Assembly: GCA_964630925.1 (NCBI GenBank)
Contig: CAZVZK010000018.1
Coordinates: 1 to 64,000, forward strand
DNA length: 64,000 nucleotides
Direction of reading: 5' to 3'
Source of the DNA: RGDT01 sp964630925
GTDB taxonomy: Bacteria; Planctomycetota; Planctomycetia; Gemmatales; Gemmataceae
This document shows positions 41,101 to 50,151 of the stretch, in pieces (position 1 is the stretch's first letter; each line of letters begins with the position of its first letter). Under the pieces are notes generated by a model. It had not been told where the DNA came from. It ran no database searches and was given only the letters and a program-made list of their open reading frames with translations. Both the position numbers and the translations under genes were made by a program.

Positions 41101-43506
41101 CTCCGCGCGGCGGTCCTCGTCGAACTTCTTCAGCCGCTCCCTCTTCTCCGCCTCCTGCTTGATCGCCAGCAGCGCGGAGTTTTCCGGCGCCGCCTTCAGC
41201 GCCGCCGTCGCCCTCGCCGCGGCGGCCCTGGGGTCCTTCGCCAGCAGCGTGCGCGCCTCCGTGACGGCCTTGTCCGTGGCCGCCGCCTGCTTGGCCACGG
41301 CCTCGCGCTCGGACGGCTTGGCGCCGAGCTGCTTCGCCACCTCGCCCAGCCGCATCTTCAGCTCGTCGTGGTTGGCCGCGACGATGGACGCCGAGCCCGT
41401 CCGCGTGTTCGTCTGCGCGTCGATGACGTGCGAATCCATCTTCAGGCTGCCGGCCGTCAACGCGGTGAACGTGAAGTACCGCGCGCCGATCGACTCGGCG
41501 AGGCAGCGCCGTGACACGGGGTCATTCAGCACGTCGGCGACGGTGAGGTTGAGCCGGCCCATGTACCAGCTCAGCTCGCCGCGGTCCACCATCTCGTACT
41601 GCCCGGCGAAGTACGACGCGAGCTGGTCCGCGAGGAGGTCGGTGGCCCGCGGCGGCACGAGGTCCGCCCGCCCCGGCACGAAGCCGAACACCACCATCCG
41701 CGGACGCAGCGCCACGGCCACCGGCACCGGGGAGGCCACGGGCGCGAACGCCGGCGTGGGCACGAACGCCACCGGCGGAGGGGGCGGGGCGTAGGTGCGG
41801 CAGTTGTCGAGGCGGACGGTCAGCTCACGGCGCGGCCCGCCCAGCGTGAGCGCCAGCGAGAAGTGCCGCTGCGCCTCGGCATACTGGCCCCGCCGATACA
41901 GGTCGTCGCCCAGGCTCAGGGACAGGGCGAACATCCGATTCCGCCGCGGGTCGTCGCGCCGCAGCACGATGGCCAGCGCCGGCGGAGGCGGCGGAGGGGC
42001 CGCATCCACGATCAGCAGCGGGGGCAGCCGTGACGGGGCCAGGTCGGTGACCACCACGGTGCCCAGCACGGGCGGGCGCGGCGAGTAGGTGACGACGACC
42101 ACCGGGGGCGGCGGGGCGCCGACGACGATCACCGGGGCCGGGGGCGGCGGCGGGATCGTCTCCAGTGGCTTGTCCGAGATGGGCGGCACCGCCGCGTAGG
42201 CCGCGATGAGCCTCTCCTCGTACGCCGCCTTGGCCGCGTCGTCCATCTGGAGCATGACGGCGAGGTCCTTCAGCCTCGGCGTCAGCTTCTCCATCGTGGG
42301 CGCGGAGACGCGGGCCGTCTGAACGATGACGCCGGTGGACATCTCGACCAGGCGGGCGTTGGCCGTCACGCCGCCCAGCGGCGTGATGCTGCCGACGACG
42401 AGGTAACGCACCTTGGCCAGCCGCCCCAGCTCACGCCGGCCGGCGCCGGCCTCGAACAGGTCGCTCTGCTCCAGCTTCAGCTCCTCGGCGACCTTGGACA
42501 GCATGCCGCGTTCGACGATGTCGTAGCGCGGGCGGAAGTGGGGCAGGAGCGTCTCGGCGACGCTGACGCCGGCTGCGGGCAGGCCAACGTCGCCACGCAC
42601 CTCGAAGTCGGCGACGGTCAGGCGGTCGCGGCGCCGCCCCATCAGCAGGGACAGCTCGTCGATCTCCTGGCGGATCTGCAGCGTGTCCCACCGCGCCTGC
42701 GCCGCCTTGAGGCGCGTCAGGGCCTGCTCCAACGTCACCGGGTCGCGGCGCCACTCGGATGCCTGCTTGCGGTTCTCGTCGTAGGCCGCCAGACGCGCAC
42801 GCAGGTCCGTGAGCTTCGCCTCGGCCCGGTCATCGGGCGCGAGCGCCTGCGCCTGCTCCAGGGCGACCGCCGCCGCACGCAGGTTGCCGTCGCGTTCGGC
42901 GGCGTCGGCGTCGGCCTTGAGCGTGGCGCAGCGGGCCGCCTTGTTGTCGTCGCCGGCGGTGACCTCGGCCTCGGCCTGCTGCTGGAGGCGCGACAGCACG
43001 TCCGCCGCGTCGCCCCCGCCGTACTGGCCCAGGGCCTCGTTGGCGAGCTTGGCCGCCTCCGCCGGCTTGCCGTCATCGAGGACGGCCCTCACGTCGCGGG
43101 CCGCCTTGTCGGCGGCCTCGTTCTGCGCCAGGATGAGGCGGACCTTGTCGATCTCGCGCTGCACCGTGCCGGTGTCCTTGAGCGCCTGCGCCTCCTCCAG
43201 GGCCTTGAGCGAGTCGGCATACTCCTTCTTCGCCAGGTATTCGATGGCGCGGAACAGCGCCGCCTCGTACCGCTCGTCCTTCGTCATCTCGGGCAGCGTC
43301 GCGGTGACGCCGTCGCCCACGGGCGGGAGCGGGTCGCCCTTGCCGCCGTCCTTGTCCCTCAAGTCCTTGAGGCCGACGCCGATGGGGTCGATGGCGTCCT
43401 TCTTCCCTCCCCCATCAATGACGCCGCGGGGGTCGGGGCTGCCGCGGTCGGCGCAGCCGACGGCGGCGATGGAGACGAGGAGGACGCACAGGCAGATCCG
43501 TTGCAT
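38185..43506 (-). CDS. Giant exported lipoprotein with two CsgG-like domains and TPR arrays
   Basis: A 1773-residue protein. MQRICLCVLLVSIAAVGCAD is a lipoprotein-type signal with Cys at residue 18. An N-terminal helical part is followed near 290-430 by a CsgG-like domain (RLTVADFEVRGDVGLPAAGV, YDIVERGMLSKVAEELKLEQ, VRYLVVGSITPLGG). A Pro-rich stretch follows, and a second CsgG-like unit lies near 600-735 (MVVFGFVPGRADLVPPRATD, YEMVDRGELSWYMGRLNL, ARYFTFTALTAGSL). Residues about 735-1035 are a Lys/Ala/Glu-rich coiled coil, and the rest is TPR units (AYQAAYRQGQALLAGRKFAE, FDQALANKPGD). CsgG is a secretion channel and related domains join envelope complexes; here the protein is a fusion of unknown role. 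It lies beside the TPR-CHAT gene on the same strand, 80 bases apart. ATG 43506 gives the correct signal. Confidence 0.85.
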   Translation of the reverse strand: MQRICLCVLLVSIAAVGCADRGSPDPRGVIDGGGKKDAIDPIGVGLKDLRDKDGGKGDPLPPVGDGVTATLPEMTKDERYEAALFRAIEYLAKKEYADSLKALEEAQALKDTGTVQREIDKVRLILAQNEAADKAARDVRAVLDDGKPAEAAKLANEALGQYGGGDAADVLSRLQQQAEAEVTAGDDNKAARCATLKADADAAERDGNLRAAAVALEQAQALAPDDRAEAKLTDLRARLAAYDENRKQASEWRRDPVTLEQALTRLKAAQARWDTLQIRQEIDELSLLMGRRRDRLTVADFEVRGDVGLPAAGVSVAETLLPHFRPRYDIVERGMLSKVAEELKLEQSDLFEAGAGRRELGRLAKVRYLVVGSITPLGGVTANARLVEMSTGVIVQTARVSAPTMEKLTPRLKDLAVMLQMDDAAKAAYEERLIAAYAAVPPISDKPLETIPPPPPAPVIVVGAPPPPVVVVTYSPRPPVLGTVVVTDLAPSRLPPLLIVDAAPPPPPPALAIVLRRDDPRRNRMFALSLSLGDDLYRRGQYAEAQRHFSLALTLGGPRRELTVRLDNCRTYAPPPPPVAFVPTPAFAPVASPVPVAVALRPRMVVFGFVPGRADLVPPRATDLLADQLASYFAGQYEMVDRGELSWYMGRLNLTVADVLNDPVSRRCLAESIGARYFTFTALTAGSLKMDSHVIDAQTNTRTGSASIVAANHDELKMRLGEVAKQLGAKPSEREAVAKQAAATDKAVTEARTLLAKDPRAAAARATAALKAAPENSALLAIKQEAEKRERLKKFDEDRRAETAKLALVQEAAKKRQQELAIQSALVKAKAEADAKTRTEAQKREVQARREKAADQLQAQAKMASAKGDNASAARLLQSSTRMKPNEAGFAELAKARLQAEADAKARAKDAEDKRLAAQSAARESAAARVEKERQARQSADAERKKSAQARDKALHDKYIKDGTADLKAGKPADALADAQAAQKLLASPEAARLMRDAQDALAAAQAKTDVEKKRLAEEAKKRADAELAERKSREAYTTALTGAAADVKAGSLDAAIAKYTAAAKLFPGDPVATNGLRAAQEAKKRKEDAERAARDADSRKKARLSELASLAKTAEGKRDWAGAVKSYREALTLAPGDVALGAALAKAERAQTEDLARARREQEEKTRKGEVAKLVGAGSAHLAAKRGKEAADAFRRALGLGPTSAEAKVGLASAEKLIPAPVDPLAKKRQEDYQLAMDAGTAAVKANNLQGAMFSYREALRLMPGDAKATAAYASAEKLLREATERDTKGKAEAAYKKAYGEGSALLKERRFADAAKSFDAALVAKPGDTAAIEGKRQALEGMKPPPADPRKAAYEKAMSTARALVKAGKHGDAVREFDEALKQVPGDKAALSERTAAVDTLYQAWYRQGQTLLGGRKFAEAKAAFDNALAVKPGDRPALEGKRQAEDGMKPPPVDAKKVAFDKAMAAGRAATAKGDHAGALAAYSEALKLIPGDPTATKLRTEAQAAQREAAYQAAYRQGQALLAGRKFAEARAAFDQALANKPGDRLASEGKRQAEDGMKPPPVDAKKVAFDKAMAAGRSATVKGDHAAALAAYNEALKHFPADATALKLRNEADAQYRAGLYTAWLTQGQAHLAGRKFAEARAAFDNALKVRPGDAAAIDGKRKAEAGLKPPAPAVNVAEHRKQLAAAQASEKAGRWAEAARAYRAAAEAVIGDAKLAKEQHAAYAGLGRAEHAQKRYDEAVAAYTEALARVPGDKAIADALARARMRK
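38640..39305 (-). repeat. Tandem 333-bp coding repeat inside the TPR lipoprotein gene
   Basis: Two neighbouring units of 333 bp (111 codons) remain nearly identical over long stretches. For example GCGTCCGGCGGCCATCGCC begins at 38761 and again at 39094, and the following 60 bases match. More diverged units extend to both sides. The pattern reflects recent in-frame duplication of a two-TPR module. Confidence 0.75.
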
Positions 43507-43585
43507 TGTCGGAGGCTCCGGCGGGCGCGGGTTCCTTGGAGGCGAACGCATTCTAACCGGATGGTTGCGCGCGGGGCAAGGGCCG

Positions 43586-46500
43586 TCAGCGCCATTCGCC
43601 GGAGAGGACGAAGGACGCCCAGTAGTACGGCGGGGCGCGGCGCTCGTCCTTGACCGGCTCCAGCTCCGCCACGGTGCCGCGGGCCACGCCGCGTTTGACG
43701 CCCTCGCGCAGCATCGCGATCTGCGCCCGCCGCAGGGCCTCGGCCAGCGTCACGGGGCCCCGGGCGTCCCACGCCGCCTTGTAGAAGTCCCCCATGAGCG
43801 CCTGCGTGGCCCTGTCGTCCACACCCCACAGCGAGGCGACGACGCTGCGGGCGCCGGCCACGGCGAAGGCGCGCTGCATGCCGAGGATGCCCTCGCCGCC
43901 GGCCACCTCGCCCAGCCCCGTCTCGCAGGCGCTCAGGACGGCCAGCTCCAGCCTCGTCAGGTCCATCTCGGACACCTCCAACGCGGTCAGGATGCCGTCC
44001 TCCGCCCCGGCGCGCGGGGCGACGTTCGCCCCGGCGAGGACGACGCCGGAGAGGAGCAGCGGGTGCCACCCGCGCTCGCCGTCGCCGGCGGGGACCGTCT
44101 TGCCGGCGAAATAGCCGTGGGTCGCCAGGTGGGCATACCGCGCCTTCCCCAGCGCGGCGTGGACCGCCTCCTTGGTGGCCTTCGTCTCCCCGAGCGCCGT
44201 CACCGCCCCGCCCTTGAACAGGCCCCGGAACGACTTCTCCACTGCGGCCGCCTCTGGCCCCGTGGCGGGCAACGCCTCCCAGGCAGGCCTCCCTGGCGGG
44301 ACGGCCCGCCCACCGGCGGCCGCCTTCCCCCCGGCGGACAGGTCGTAATCCACGCCGCCGACCACGAGGAGTGAGGGGTCGAGGCGGCCCGCCGGCTTCT
44401 CGCCAGGCAGGGCCTGCGGCACCGGCACCGTGGCGAGGGCCACATCCTCGATGAGGTAGCTGCCGGCCTTCCTGCCGGGCAGGGCGGCGAACGGCACCGT
44501 CCCCAGCACGCCGTCGGGCGAGATGAGGACCGTCGTCGCCCCGCCGAGGTGCCTCTCCAGCGGCGCCCAGATGAGGCGGTGCATCGTGAGGGCCGCCTCA
44601 CGACCGCGGCGGCGGGCGACGATCTCGCGGCGCCAGTCGAGGGCGGCCTTCGCCACGGCCTCCGCCTTCCCGAGGGGGATCCGCACGGGCTGCCGGCCGC
44701 GGCGGAGGACGAACGCCGTCAGCCCATCCACCGGCCGGCGTCGCGCCGCGTGTCGCGTGTGGAAGACGTAATCCACGAGGGCCACGCCCGGCGGCAGGGC
44801 GTCGGCCAGCTCGGCCGGGGTGGGCGGGCGGCGGCCCTTGCGGAACGCGGCGGAGAGGGCCGACAGCTCGGCCTCCAGACGCTCCTTCTCGGCCGACAGA
44901 CGCTCCGTGGACGCGGCCGGCGTAGCCCTTCCGGCCGAGCCCAGCATTCCCGCCGCCAGCTCGGCGCTGACCCTGCGGAGGCGGGCCACCAGGGGTGCCG
45001 TCTCGGCCGCGCCGGCCGCCGAGGCGTAAAGCCGGCGCAGGCGGGCGGCCTGGAAGCCCGCCCCCTTGAGGGACAGCGCGTGCGGGTAGGCCGAGAGCGG
45101 CGGCTCATCGGCGAGCGACAGGCGCAGGCCGAGGGCCACGCGCGAGCGCCCCAGCGCGGCGAGCTGCTGCCGCTCGCTCTGGATGACGGCGGCCGCCTCG
45201 TGGTTGGCGGCCAGCACGCGCAGGGCCTCCTCGGCGAGGGGCAAGGCGGCGGAGTGACGGGGCCTCAGGGCGTGCAGGGAGGCCAGGTTCGTGAGGCAGT
45301 GGGCGTATCGCGGGTGGCGTCGGCCCTGCGTCCCCGCGGTGATCTCCAGCGCGAGGGTCAGCGCGTGGAGCGCTCCGTCGCCGTCCCCCATCTCGATGAG
45401 GAAGACGCCCGTGCTGTCGAGGAGGGCCGCCGTGTACGGGCTGTCGCGGCCGTACACGCGCAGGCCCAGCCCCAGCGCCTTCTCGAACAGGGGCAGCGCC
45501 TTCTCCTTCTCCCCCATGCGTCGGTGGAGGGCGGCCAGGGAGTGCAGGCTGTTCACGGTCATCGGGTGCGCCTCGCCGAACGCCTCCTTGCGGATGTCGA
45601 GTGCCTCGCGCGTCGCGGCGAGGGCGTCCGCGTGCCTGCCCATCTGGGCGAGGAGGACGCCGAGGGCCGCGAGCGTCATGGCGTGTTCCGGGTGCCGGGG
45701 GCCGCGGGCCTCCCGGACGATGGCGGCGGCGCGGCGCAGCAGAGGCAGGGCCGTGGCGTGGTCGTCCATCTGCATGTGCAGGTCGCCGAGGGCGGCGAGG
45801 GTCGCCGCGTAGCGCGGGTGCTTCTCCCCTGCCGACTGGCCCGTGACCTCCAGGGCCTGCCTCAACAAGGGGAGGGCGGCGGCGTAGTCGCCGGCCTGCT
45901 GATGCAGCAGGCCGAGAGAATGCAGGCTGGTGGCGTAGTCGAGGTGCTTCTCGCCCACGGCCTGCTTGCGGGCGTCGGCCACGCCGGCCAGGACCTTCAG
46001 GGCGTCGGCGTACCGGCCGGCGATGCGGTAGGTCTCGCCGAGGGCCCACGTCGCGTCCAGCGTGGAGCGGTGGCGCTCGCCGAGGGTGCGTGCCCACAGG
46101 TCCCGCGCCTCCGTAAACAGGCGGATGGCCTTCGCGTAGCCGCCCGCCTCGCGTTCGGCCTCGGCGTAGCGCACGAGGAGGATGGCGTGGCCCGGCTGGC
46201 CGTCCACCCCCGCCGCCCGGCGGGCCGCCACGGCGCGGCGGAAGAACGCCCGCATCAGGTCGGCTTGCCCGGCCTCCCCCAGCCAGCGGCCCAGCAACAG
46301 GCAGCACTCGGCGACGTCGGGGTGGTCCTCGCCGAGCAGCTCGACGCGCAGGGCGAGGGCCTTCTGCATGCCGGTGATGGCCTCGGCGCGGCGGCCCAGC
46401 CTGTCGTGGAGGTGGGCGACGTTGTAGAGGCTGTTGGCGTAGTGGGGGTGCTTCTCCCCGACCGTGAGCTGCCGCAGGGCGAGGGCCTTGAGGTAGGAGG

Positions 46501-46978
46501 CCATCGCCTCGTCGAGCTTGCCCTCGTCCGCGAGGGCGACGCCCTTGACGTTGAGGCGGGTGGCCTCGCGGATCATGTCGCGCTTGGCCAGCAGGGGCGC
46601 CTCGTTGGTGCGGGCCAGCCAGAGGGCATCGACGGCGAGGTGGTGGCCCGGCTTGTGGAGACGCGCCCACACGGCCGCCTCCTGGCGCCACAGGGCGGCG
46701 GCCTTCGCGGACTCGCCGCGCGCCTCCTCGCGGCGGGCGACGCCGGCGAGCCAGGAGGCCGTCGTGGTGTGGTGCTCCCCGTACACCTCGCGCGAAAGGG
46801 CGAGGGCGCGGCGCGCCGCCGGCAGCCCGGCGGTGAACTTCCCCTGCTTGCGCAGGGCCGACACCTCGGCGCTGGCCTCCGCGAGCCGCTTCCGCTTCTC
46901 CATCTGCCCCGCGGTGAACGGGGCCGGCGGCGCCGCGCCGAGAGCCACGCCCGCCAGGATGAACACGACAACGCGCAT
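43586..46978 (-). CDS. TPR-CHAT protein (caspase-like peptidase domain)
   Basis: A 1130-residue protein with the signal-like N-terminus MRVVVFILAGVALGAAPPAP. About 40-600 is an array of Kinesin-light-chain-like TPRs (for example LRQLTVGEKHPHYANSLYNV, HPRYAATLAALGDLHMQMDD, with the KHP signature at each unit). The C-terminal CHAT domain (about 760-1130) has the catalytic dyad: His954 in ARYAHLATHGYFAG and Cys1018 in LAVLSACETGLGEVAGGEG, followed by GARSVVASLWGVDDRATQAL. CHAT domains are caspase-like cysteine peptidases; some act with TPR proteins in prokaryotic immunity and cell-death systems, but most planctomycete copies are uncharacterised. Export would place it outside the cytoplasm, which is unusual for the immunity role. 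ATG 46978 is the start. It precedes the CsgG-TPR lipoprotein gene on the same strand. Confidence 0.92.
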   Translation of the reverse strand: MRVVVFILAGVALGAAPPAPFTAGQMEKRKRLAEASAEVSALRKQGKFTAGLPAARRALALSREVYGEHHTTTASWLAGVARREEARGESAKAAALWRQEAAVWARLHKPGHHLAVDALWLARTNEAPLLAKRDMIREATRLNVKGVALADEGKLDEAMASYLKALALRQLTVGEKHPHYANSLYNVAHLHDRLGRRAEAITGMQKALALRVELLGEDHPDVAECCLLLGRWLGEAGQADLMRAFFRRAVAARRAAGVDGQPGHAILLVRYAEAEREAGGYAKAIRLFTEARDLWARTLGERHRSTLDATWALGETYRIAGRYADALKVLAGVADARKQAVGEKHLDYATSLHSLGLLHQQAGDYAAALPLLRQALEVTGQSAGEKHPRYAATLAALGDLHMQMDDHATALPLLRRAAAIVREARGPRHPEHAMTLAALGVLLAQMGRHADALAATREALDIRKEAFGEAHPMTVNSLHSLAALHRRMGEKEKALPLFEKALGLGLRVYGRDSPYTAALLDSTGVFLIEMGDGDGALHALTLALEITAGTQGRRHPRYAHCLTNLASLHALRPRHSAALPLAEEALRVLAANHEAAAVIQSERQQLAALGRSRVALGLRLSLADEPPLSAYPHALSLKGAGFQAARLRRLYASAAGAAETAPLVARLRRVSAELAAGMLGSAGRATPAASTERLSAEKERLEAELSALSAAFRKGRRPPTPAELADALPPGVALVDYVFHTRHAARRRPVDGLTAFVLRRGRQPVRIPLGKAEAVAKAALDWRREIVARRRGREAALTMHRLIWAPLERHLGGATTVLISPDGVLGTVPFAALPGRKAGSYLIEDVALATVPVPQALPGEKPAGRLDPSLLVVGGVDYDLSAGGKAAAGGRAVPPGRPAWEALPATGPEAAAVEKSFRGLFKGGAVTALGETKATKEAVHAALGKARYAHLATHGYFAGKTVPAGDGERGWHPLLLSGVVLAGANVAPRAGAEDGILTALEVSEMDLTRLELAVLSACETGLGEVAGGEGILGMQRAFAVAGARSVVASLWGVDDRATQALMGDFYKAAWDARGPVTLAEALRRAQIAMLREGVKRGVARGTVAELEPVKDERRAPPYYWASFVLSGEWR

Positions 46979-46995
46979 GAGCGATCCCCCGAGTG

Positions 46996-47022
46996 CCCGC
47001 CGCGATGATACCCCGCGGCGGG
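46996..47022 (-). terminator. Hairpin after the minus-strand surface-protein gene
   Basis: CCCGCCGCG (46996-47004) pairs with CGCGGCGGG (47014-47022), a perfect 9-bp stem with a nine-base loop, 16 bases past the stop codon of the gene that ends at 47038. It also separates that gene from the CHAT gene start at 46978. Confidence 0.6.
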
Positions 47023-47037
47023 CCCGGGAGGAAGGGC

Positions 47038-48339
47038 TCAGGAGAAGAACGTCTTCGTCCCCGTCGCCGCGTTGCGGATGGCCGTGTCGGTCTTTGTGCG
47101 CCCCGTCGCCTCCTTGAACGTCTGCGACTGCGCCGGCGGCGCGTACACGGCCTTGGCCACCGCCACCGAGGCGTCCGAGCGCCCGGAGGCCTCCTTGAAG
47201 AGCTGCTCCTCGGCGGGGGTGCGGCCCGTGGCGACGGCGAAGTCGGTCGGGTTGCGCGGGGCCGGCGTGGCCTGGTTGCCGGGCGCGAAGCCGCCGCCCC
47301 CGTAGGTCACGATGTCGTTGACGTTGCCGCCCACGGCGCCGCCGACCCCGCCGGGCGGCGTCAGGGCGGCGTTGGCCGCCCCGCCCAGCGCCGAGCCGAC
47401 TGCGCCGCCGGTGCTGGTCTTGCCCAGCTTGTAGGCGTCGCCGACGGTCTGGGCGTTGGCGTGCCCCGCCGAGCCGAGGATGTTCTTCTCCAGGGTCGTC
47501 AGCGGCTTGTTGGCCTCCGGCGTGCTGAAGAACGGGTTCACCGGCGCGGCCAGCGTGCCGCCGACCCCGCCGACCTTCCCCGGCGGGGCCGCGGTGGCGC
47601 CGCCGCCGGCGCCGACGCCGCCGGTTTTCGCCGCCGTGGTGGGCGTCTTCGAGGCCAGCGCGCCCGCCGCGTCCTTGACCGCGCCGCCGATGCCGTTCAC
47701 CGCGTTGGCCACCTTGGCGCCGTTGACGGGCTGCGCGGCCGGTGCCGTGGGGGCCGCCGCGCCGCCGCCGGTGGCCTTGCTCGCGAGTGCCGAGCCGTTG
47801 CTCTTGACGGCCGACAGCACGCCCTCGCCGATGGACGCCGGCTGCTTGCCCGGCATCGCCACGGCGGCGAAGTTCGCCACGACGTTGTTGAGGGTGTTCC
47901 CGATGGCGTTGACGGGCCCGGCCGTCGTGGCGCCGGGCGCCGTCGTCATCTTCGGGGCCGACCCCAGGGTGGACATCACCTGATCGTTGAGGGCCTGCTG
48001 CGTGGCCAGCATCCCGTTGAACGCATCGAAGGACTGCCTCTGGAAGCTGGCGTTGGCCTGCATGCCGGCGAGGAGGGCAGGCGACGGCTTGCCCGAGGTG
48101 ACCGCCTGCACCTCGGCGTTGAGCTTCGATTGCGTGCCCTGGAGGATCTTGAAGTTCTCCAGGGACGCCTGCTGCTTGCCGGCGGCGAGCTGCGTCAAGA
48201 TCTGCATCGCCTGGTTGGGCGGCGCGGCCTGGGCGGCCACGCCGCCGAGGGAGTGGGACAGCGGGGTCACGCTGAGGGCGGTGCGCTCCTCCAGCGACTC
48301 CAGGGCGAGGGCGCGGGGGCTCTTCTTCAGGAAGGACAT
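47038..48339 (-). CDS. Low-complexity exported protein with planctomycete sorting motif
   Basis: A 433-residue protein. The N-terminus MSFLKKSPRALALESLEERT contains the L-x-x-LEER-type element seen at the beginning of many planctomycete surface or exported proteins, here followed by ALSVTPLSHS. The rest is Ala/Gly/Pro/Thr-rich, with helical parts (ASLENFKILQGTQSKLNAEV, FDAFNGMLATQQALNDQVM) and a repeated motif near the C-terminus: EEQLFKEASGRSDASVAVAK and SQTFKEATGRTKTDTAIRNA. No domain is recognised. It likely belongs to the cell surface or an extracellular matrix. The neighbour upstream on the same strand has the same type of motif. ATG 48339 is the start. Confidence 0.82.
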   Translation of the reverse strand: MSFLKKSPRALALESLEERTALSVTPLSHSLGGVAAQAAPPNQAMQILTQLAAGKQQASLENFKILQGTQSKLNAEVQAVTSGKPSPALLAGMQANASFQRQSFDAFNGMLATQQALNDQVMSTLGSAPKMTTAPGATTAGPVNAIGNTLNNVVANFAAVAMPGKQPASIGEGVLSAVKSNGSALASKATGGGAAAPTAPAAQPVNGAKVANAVNGIGGAVKDAAGALASKTPTTAAKTGGVGAGGGATAAPPGKVGGVGGTLAAPVNPFFSTPEANKPLTTLEKNILGSAGHANAQTVGDAYKLGKTSTGGAVGSALGGAANAALTPPGGVGGAVGGNVNDIVTYGGGGFAPGNQATPAPRNPTDFAVATGRTPAEEQLFKEASGRSDASVAVAKAVYAPPAQSQTFKEATGRTKTDTAIRNAATGTKTFFS

Positions 48340-48486
48340 GGCGGGATCTCCGGTTCGGGGTTTGCGGGTAGGGACGTCAAGATCGAACGTGATCGGGCGA
48401 GCCGGGGGTGTCAGCCTCGGGTGGGACGCGCGGGCGATGCCCGCTGTCGTCTTCGAGCCGGCTATCCCCGGCTGTCGACTGCTCGG

Positions 48487-49986
48487 TCAGCTCACGACGA
48501 CGTTGATCGGCCTGGCCACGTCGTTGCCGACGATGTTCAGCCGGCCGGCGAAGTCGAACGACAGCGAGCTGAGGCCGGTCAGCTTCTGCACGTTGCGTCC
48601 GTCGAGGACGACCTGCAGCGTGCCCGTGGTGCCGGCGACGGCGTAGGCGTGGCGGCGGCCGTCGGGCGACAGGGTCAGGTTGACGATGTCGCCCGCCGAG
48701 GTCTGCTTCGTGGAGCCGTCCACGACGACGACGTTGCGCGACCCGCCGACGCCCTCGCGGTTCTTGCCGACGTAGGCGAAGTGCTTGCCGTCGGCGGAGA
48801 GCCGCAGGTCGCTGACGGCCAGGTCGAACGTCTTGCGGTGCGAGCCGTTGACGACGGCGGTGTAGGCGCGGGCGTTGAGGCCGGCGGAGTGGACGCCGAC
48901 GTAGGCGTAGGTGCCGCCCTCGCCGAGCTGGAGCTGCTGCACGTCGTTGTCGAACGAGCCCTTGCTCGACCCGTCCACGACGACGACGGCGCGGGCGAGG
49001 CGTCCGTTCGACACCGTCAGGCCGACGAAGGCGTAGTGCCGGCCGTCGGGGCTGACCATCACGTCCTTGACGGCGGAGTACGTCCCGACGCTGGAGCCGT
49101 TCACCTTGACCGTGACGGCGGTGTTCGAGCTGTTGGGGACGACCTCGACGCGCAGCGGCTTGGCTGCCGGCGGGGCGGCCGGCGCCGGGGCCGGCGCGGG
49201 CTGCGGCGCGGGTGCGGGCGTGGGGGCGGCGGCCGGGGCGGATGAGGAGCCGCCGCCCCCGCTGAACTTGATGCCGCCTCCGAGGGGCTTCGCGGGCGCG
49301 GGCGTGGCGCCGGACACCTTCACGGGCGTGTGATTGGCCGACTGGATGGTCCAGATGCCGGCGCCCAGGTTGTCGGTGCCGGAGACGCGGAGGGTGCCGT
49401 TGGCGTCGAACGACACGGCGCTGACGGACCTGAGGCTCAGGACGCCCCGGCCATCGAGGATCACGTTCGTGGCCGGGATGCCGGCCGACGTGAGCTTGAC
49501 GCTGTAGGCGTGATGGGAGCCGTCGGCGGAGAGCGCGAGGTCGCCGAAGATCGCGTTCGTCGTGACCGACTTGACGGCGCCATCGACGTTGAGCGTGTAG
49601 CGCGGCGCCTGGCCGGGCTGGTTATCGATGCCGATGAAGGCGTAGTGCCTGCCGTCCCCGCTGGCGGTGAGGTTCTGGACCGACCCGTGGCTGGCGACGG
49701 CCCGGCCGTTCACCGTGACCTCGGTCCCGCGGGCCGTGGGGACGGCGTTGACGCTTAGCCGCTGCGCCGCGGCGGGCTGCTGCCGAGCGGGCGTCGGCGA
49801 GTGGTGCGCGAAGAAGTCGGAGAGCGTGCGGACGAGGGCAGACGCCGACGCCTGCCCGGCGAACGGCAGCAGCGAGGCGGGCACGTCGCGCTCCTCCAGG
49901 GACATCAGCGCCGGGCGGGCGCGGCGCGGGGCCGGGCGCGACGGGCGGCTCGGCCCGGAGAACAGGCTCTCGAAGAAACGGAACAT
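48487..49986 (-). CDS. Exported beta-propeller-like protein with planctomycete sorting motif
   Basis: A 499-residue protein. The N-terminus is Arg/Pro-rich, then RARPALMSLEERDVPASLLP carries the LEER..P sorting element. Two blocks of beta-propeller-like repeats follow: about 95-215 and about 285-499, separated by a Pro/Ala linker (PAPAPQPAPAPAPAA). Each repeat ends in DGRHYAF(V/I)G or ADGKHFAYVG, as in TolB/PQQ-like blades (for example LTASGDGRHYAFIGIDN, VMVSPDGRHYAFVGLTV). No catalytic site is visible. A surface-exposed binding protein is the most likely role. It lies upstream of the low-complexity gene with the same motif, and the pair probably act at the cell surface. Confidence 0.82.
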   Translation of the reverse strand: MFRFFESLFSGPSRPSRPAPRRARPALMSLEERDVPASLLPFAGQASASALVRTLSDFFAHHSPTPARQQPAAAQRLSVNAVPTARGTEVTVNGRAVASHGSVQNLTASGDGRHYAFIGIDNQPGQAPRYTLNVDGAVKSVTTNAIFGDLALSADGSHHAYSVKLTSAGIPATNVILDGRGVLSLRSVSAVSFDANGTLRVSGTDNLGAGIWTIQSANHTPVKVSGATPAPAKPLGGGIKFSGGGGSSSAPAAAPTPAPAPQPAPAPAPAAPPAAKPLRVEVVPNSSNTAVTVKVNGSSVGTYSAVKDVMVSPDGRHYAFVGLTVSNGRLARAVVVVDGSSKGSFDNDVQQLQLGEGGTYAYVGVHSAGLNARAYTAVVNGSHRKTFDLAVSDLRLSADGKHFAYVGKNREGVGGSRNVVVVDGSTKQTSAGDIVNLTLSPDGRRHAYAVAGTTGTLQVVLDGRNVQKLTGLSSLSFDFAGRLNIVGNDVARPINVVVS

Positions 49987-50151
49987 GATCGACTCCTCGC
50001 CGGTGTCGGCAGGGCGGTTGGGTTGATCTCGCTTGTCTGGGGGGGCTGAAAGTCACCGCATGTACTCCGCCCCCCGCGCGCTGTGACGGTGATGCGGAAA
50101 AGCGTCGGGCCGGCCGCCGTCTCCTGGTAGGATCAACGGGAGGGGAGGAGG

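Noticed and set aside
37972..41514. A 1180-codon plus-strand open frame opposite the TPR lipoprotein
   Set aside because: Leu/Arg/Gly-rich antisense shadow without any motif.
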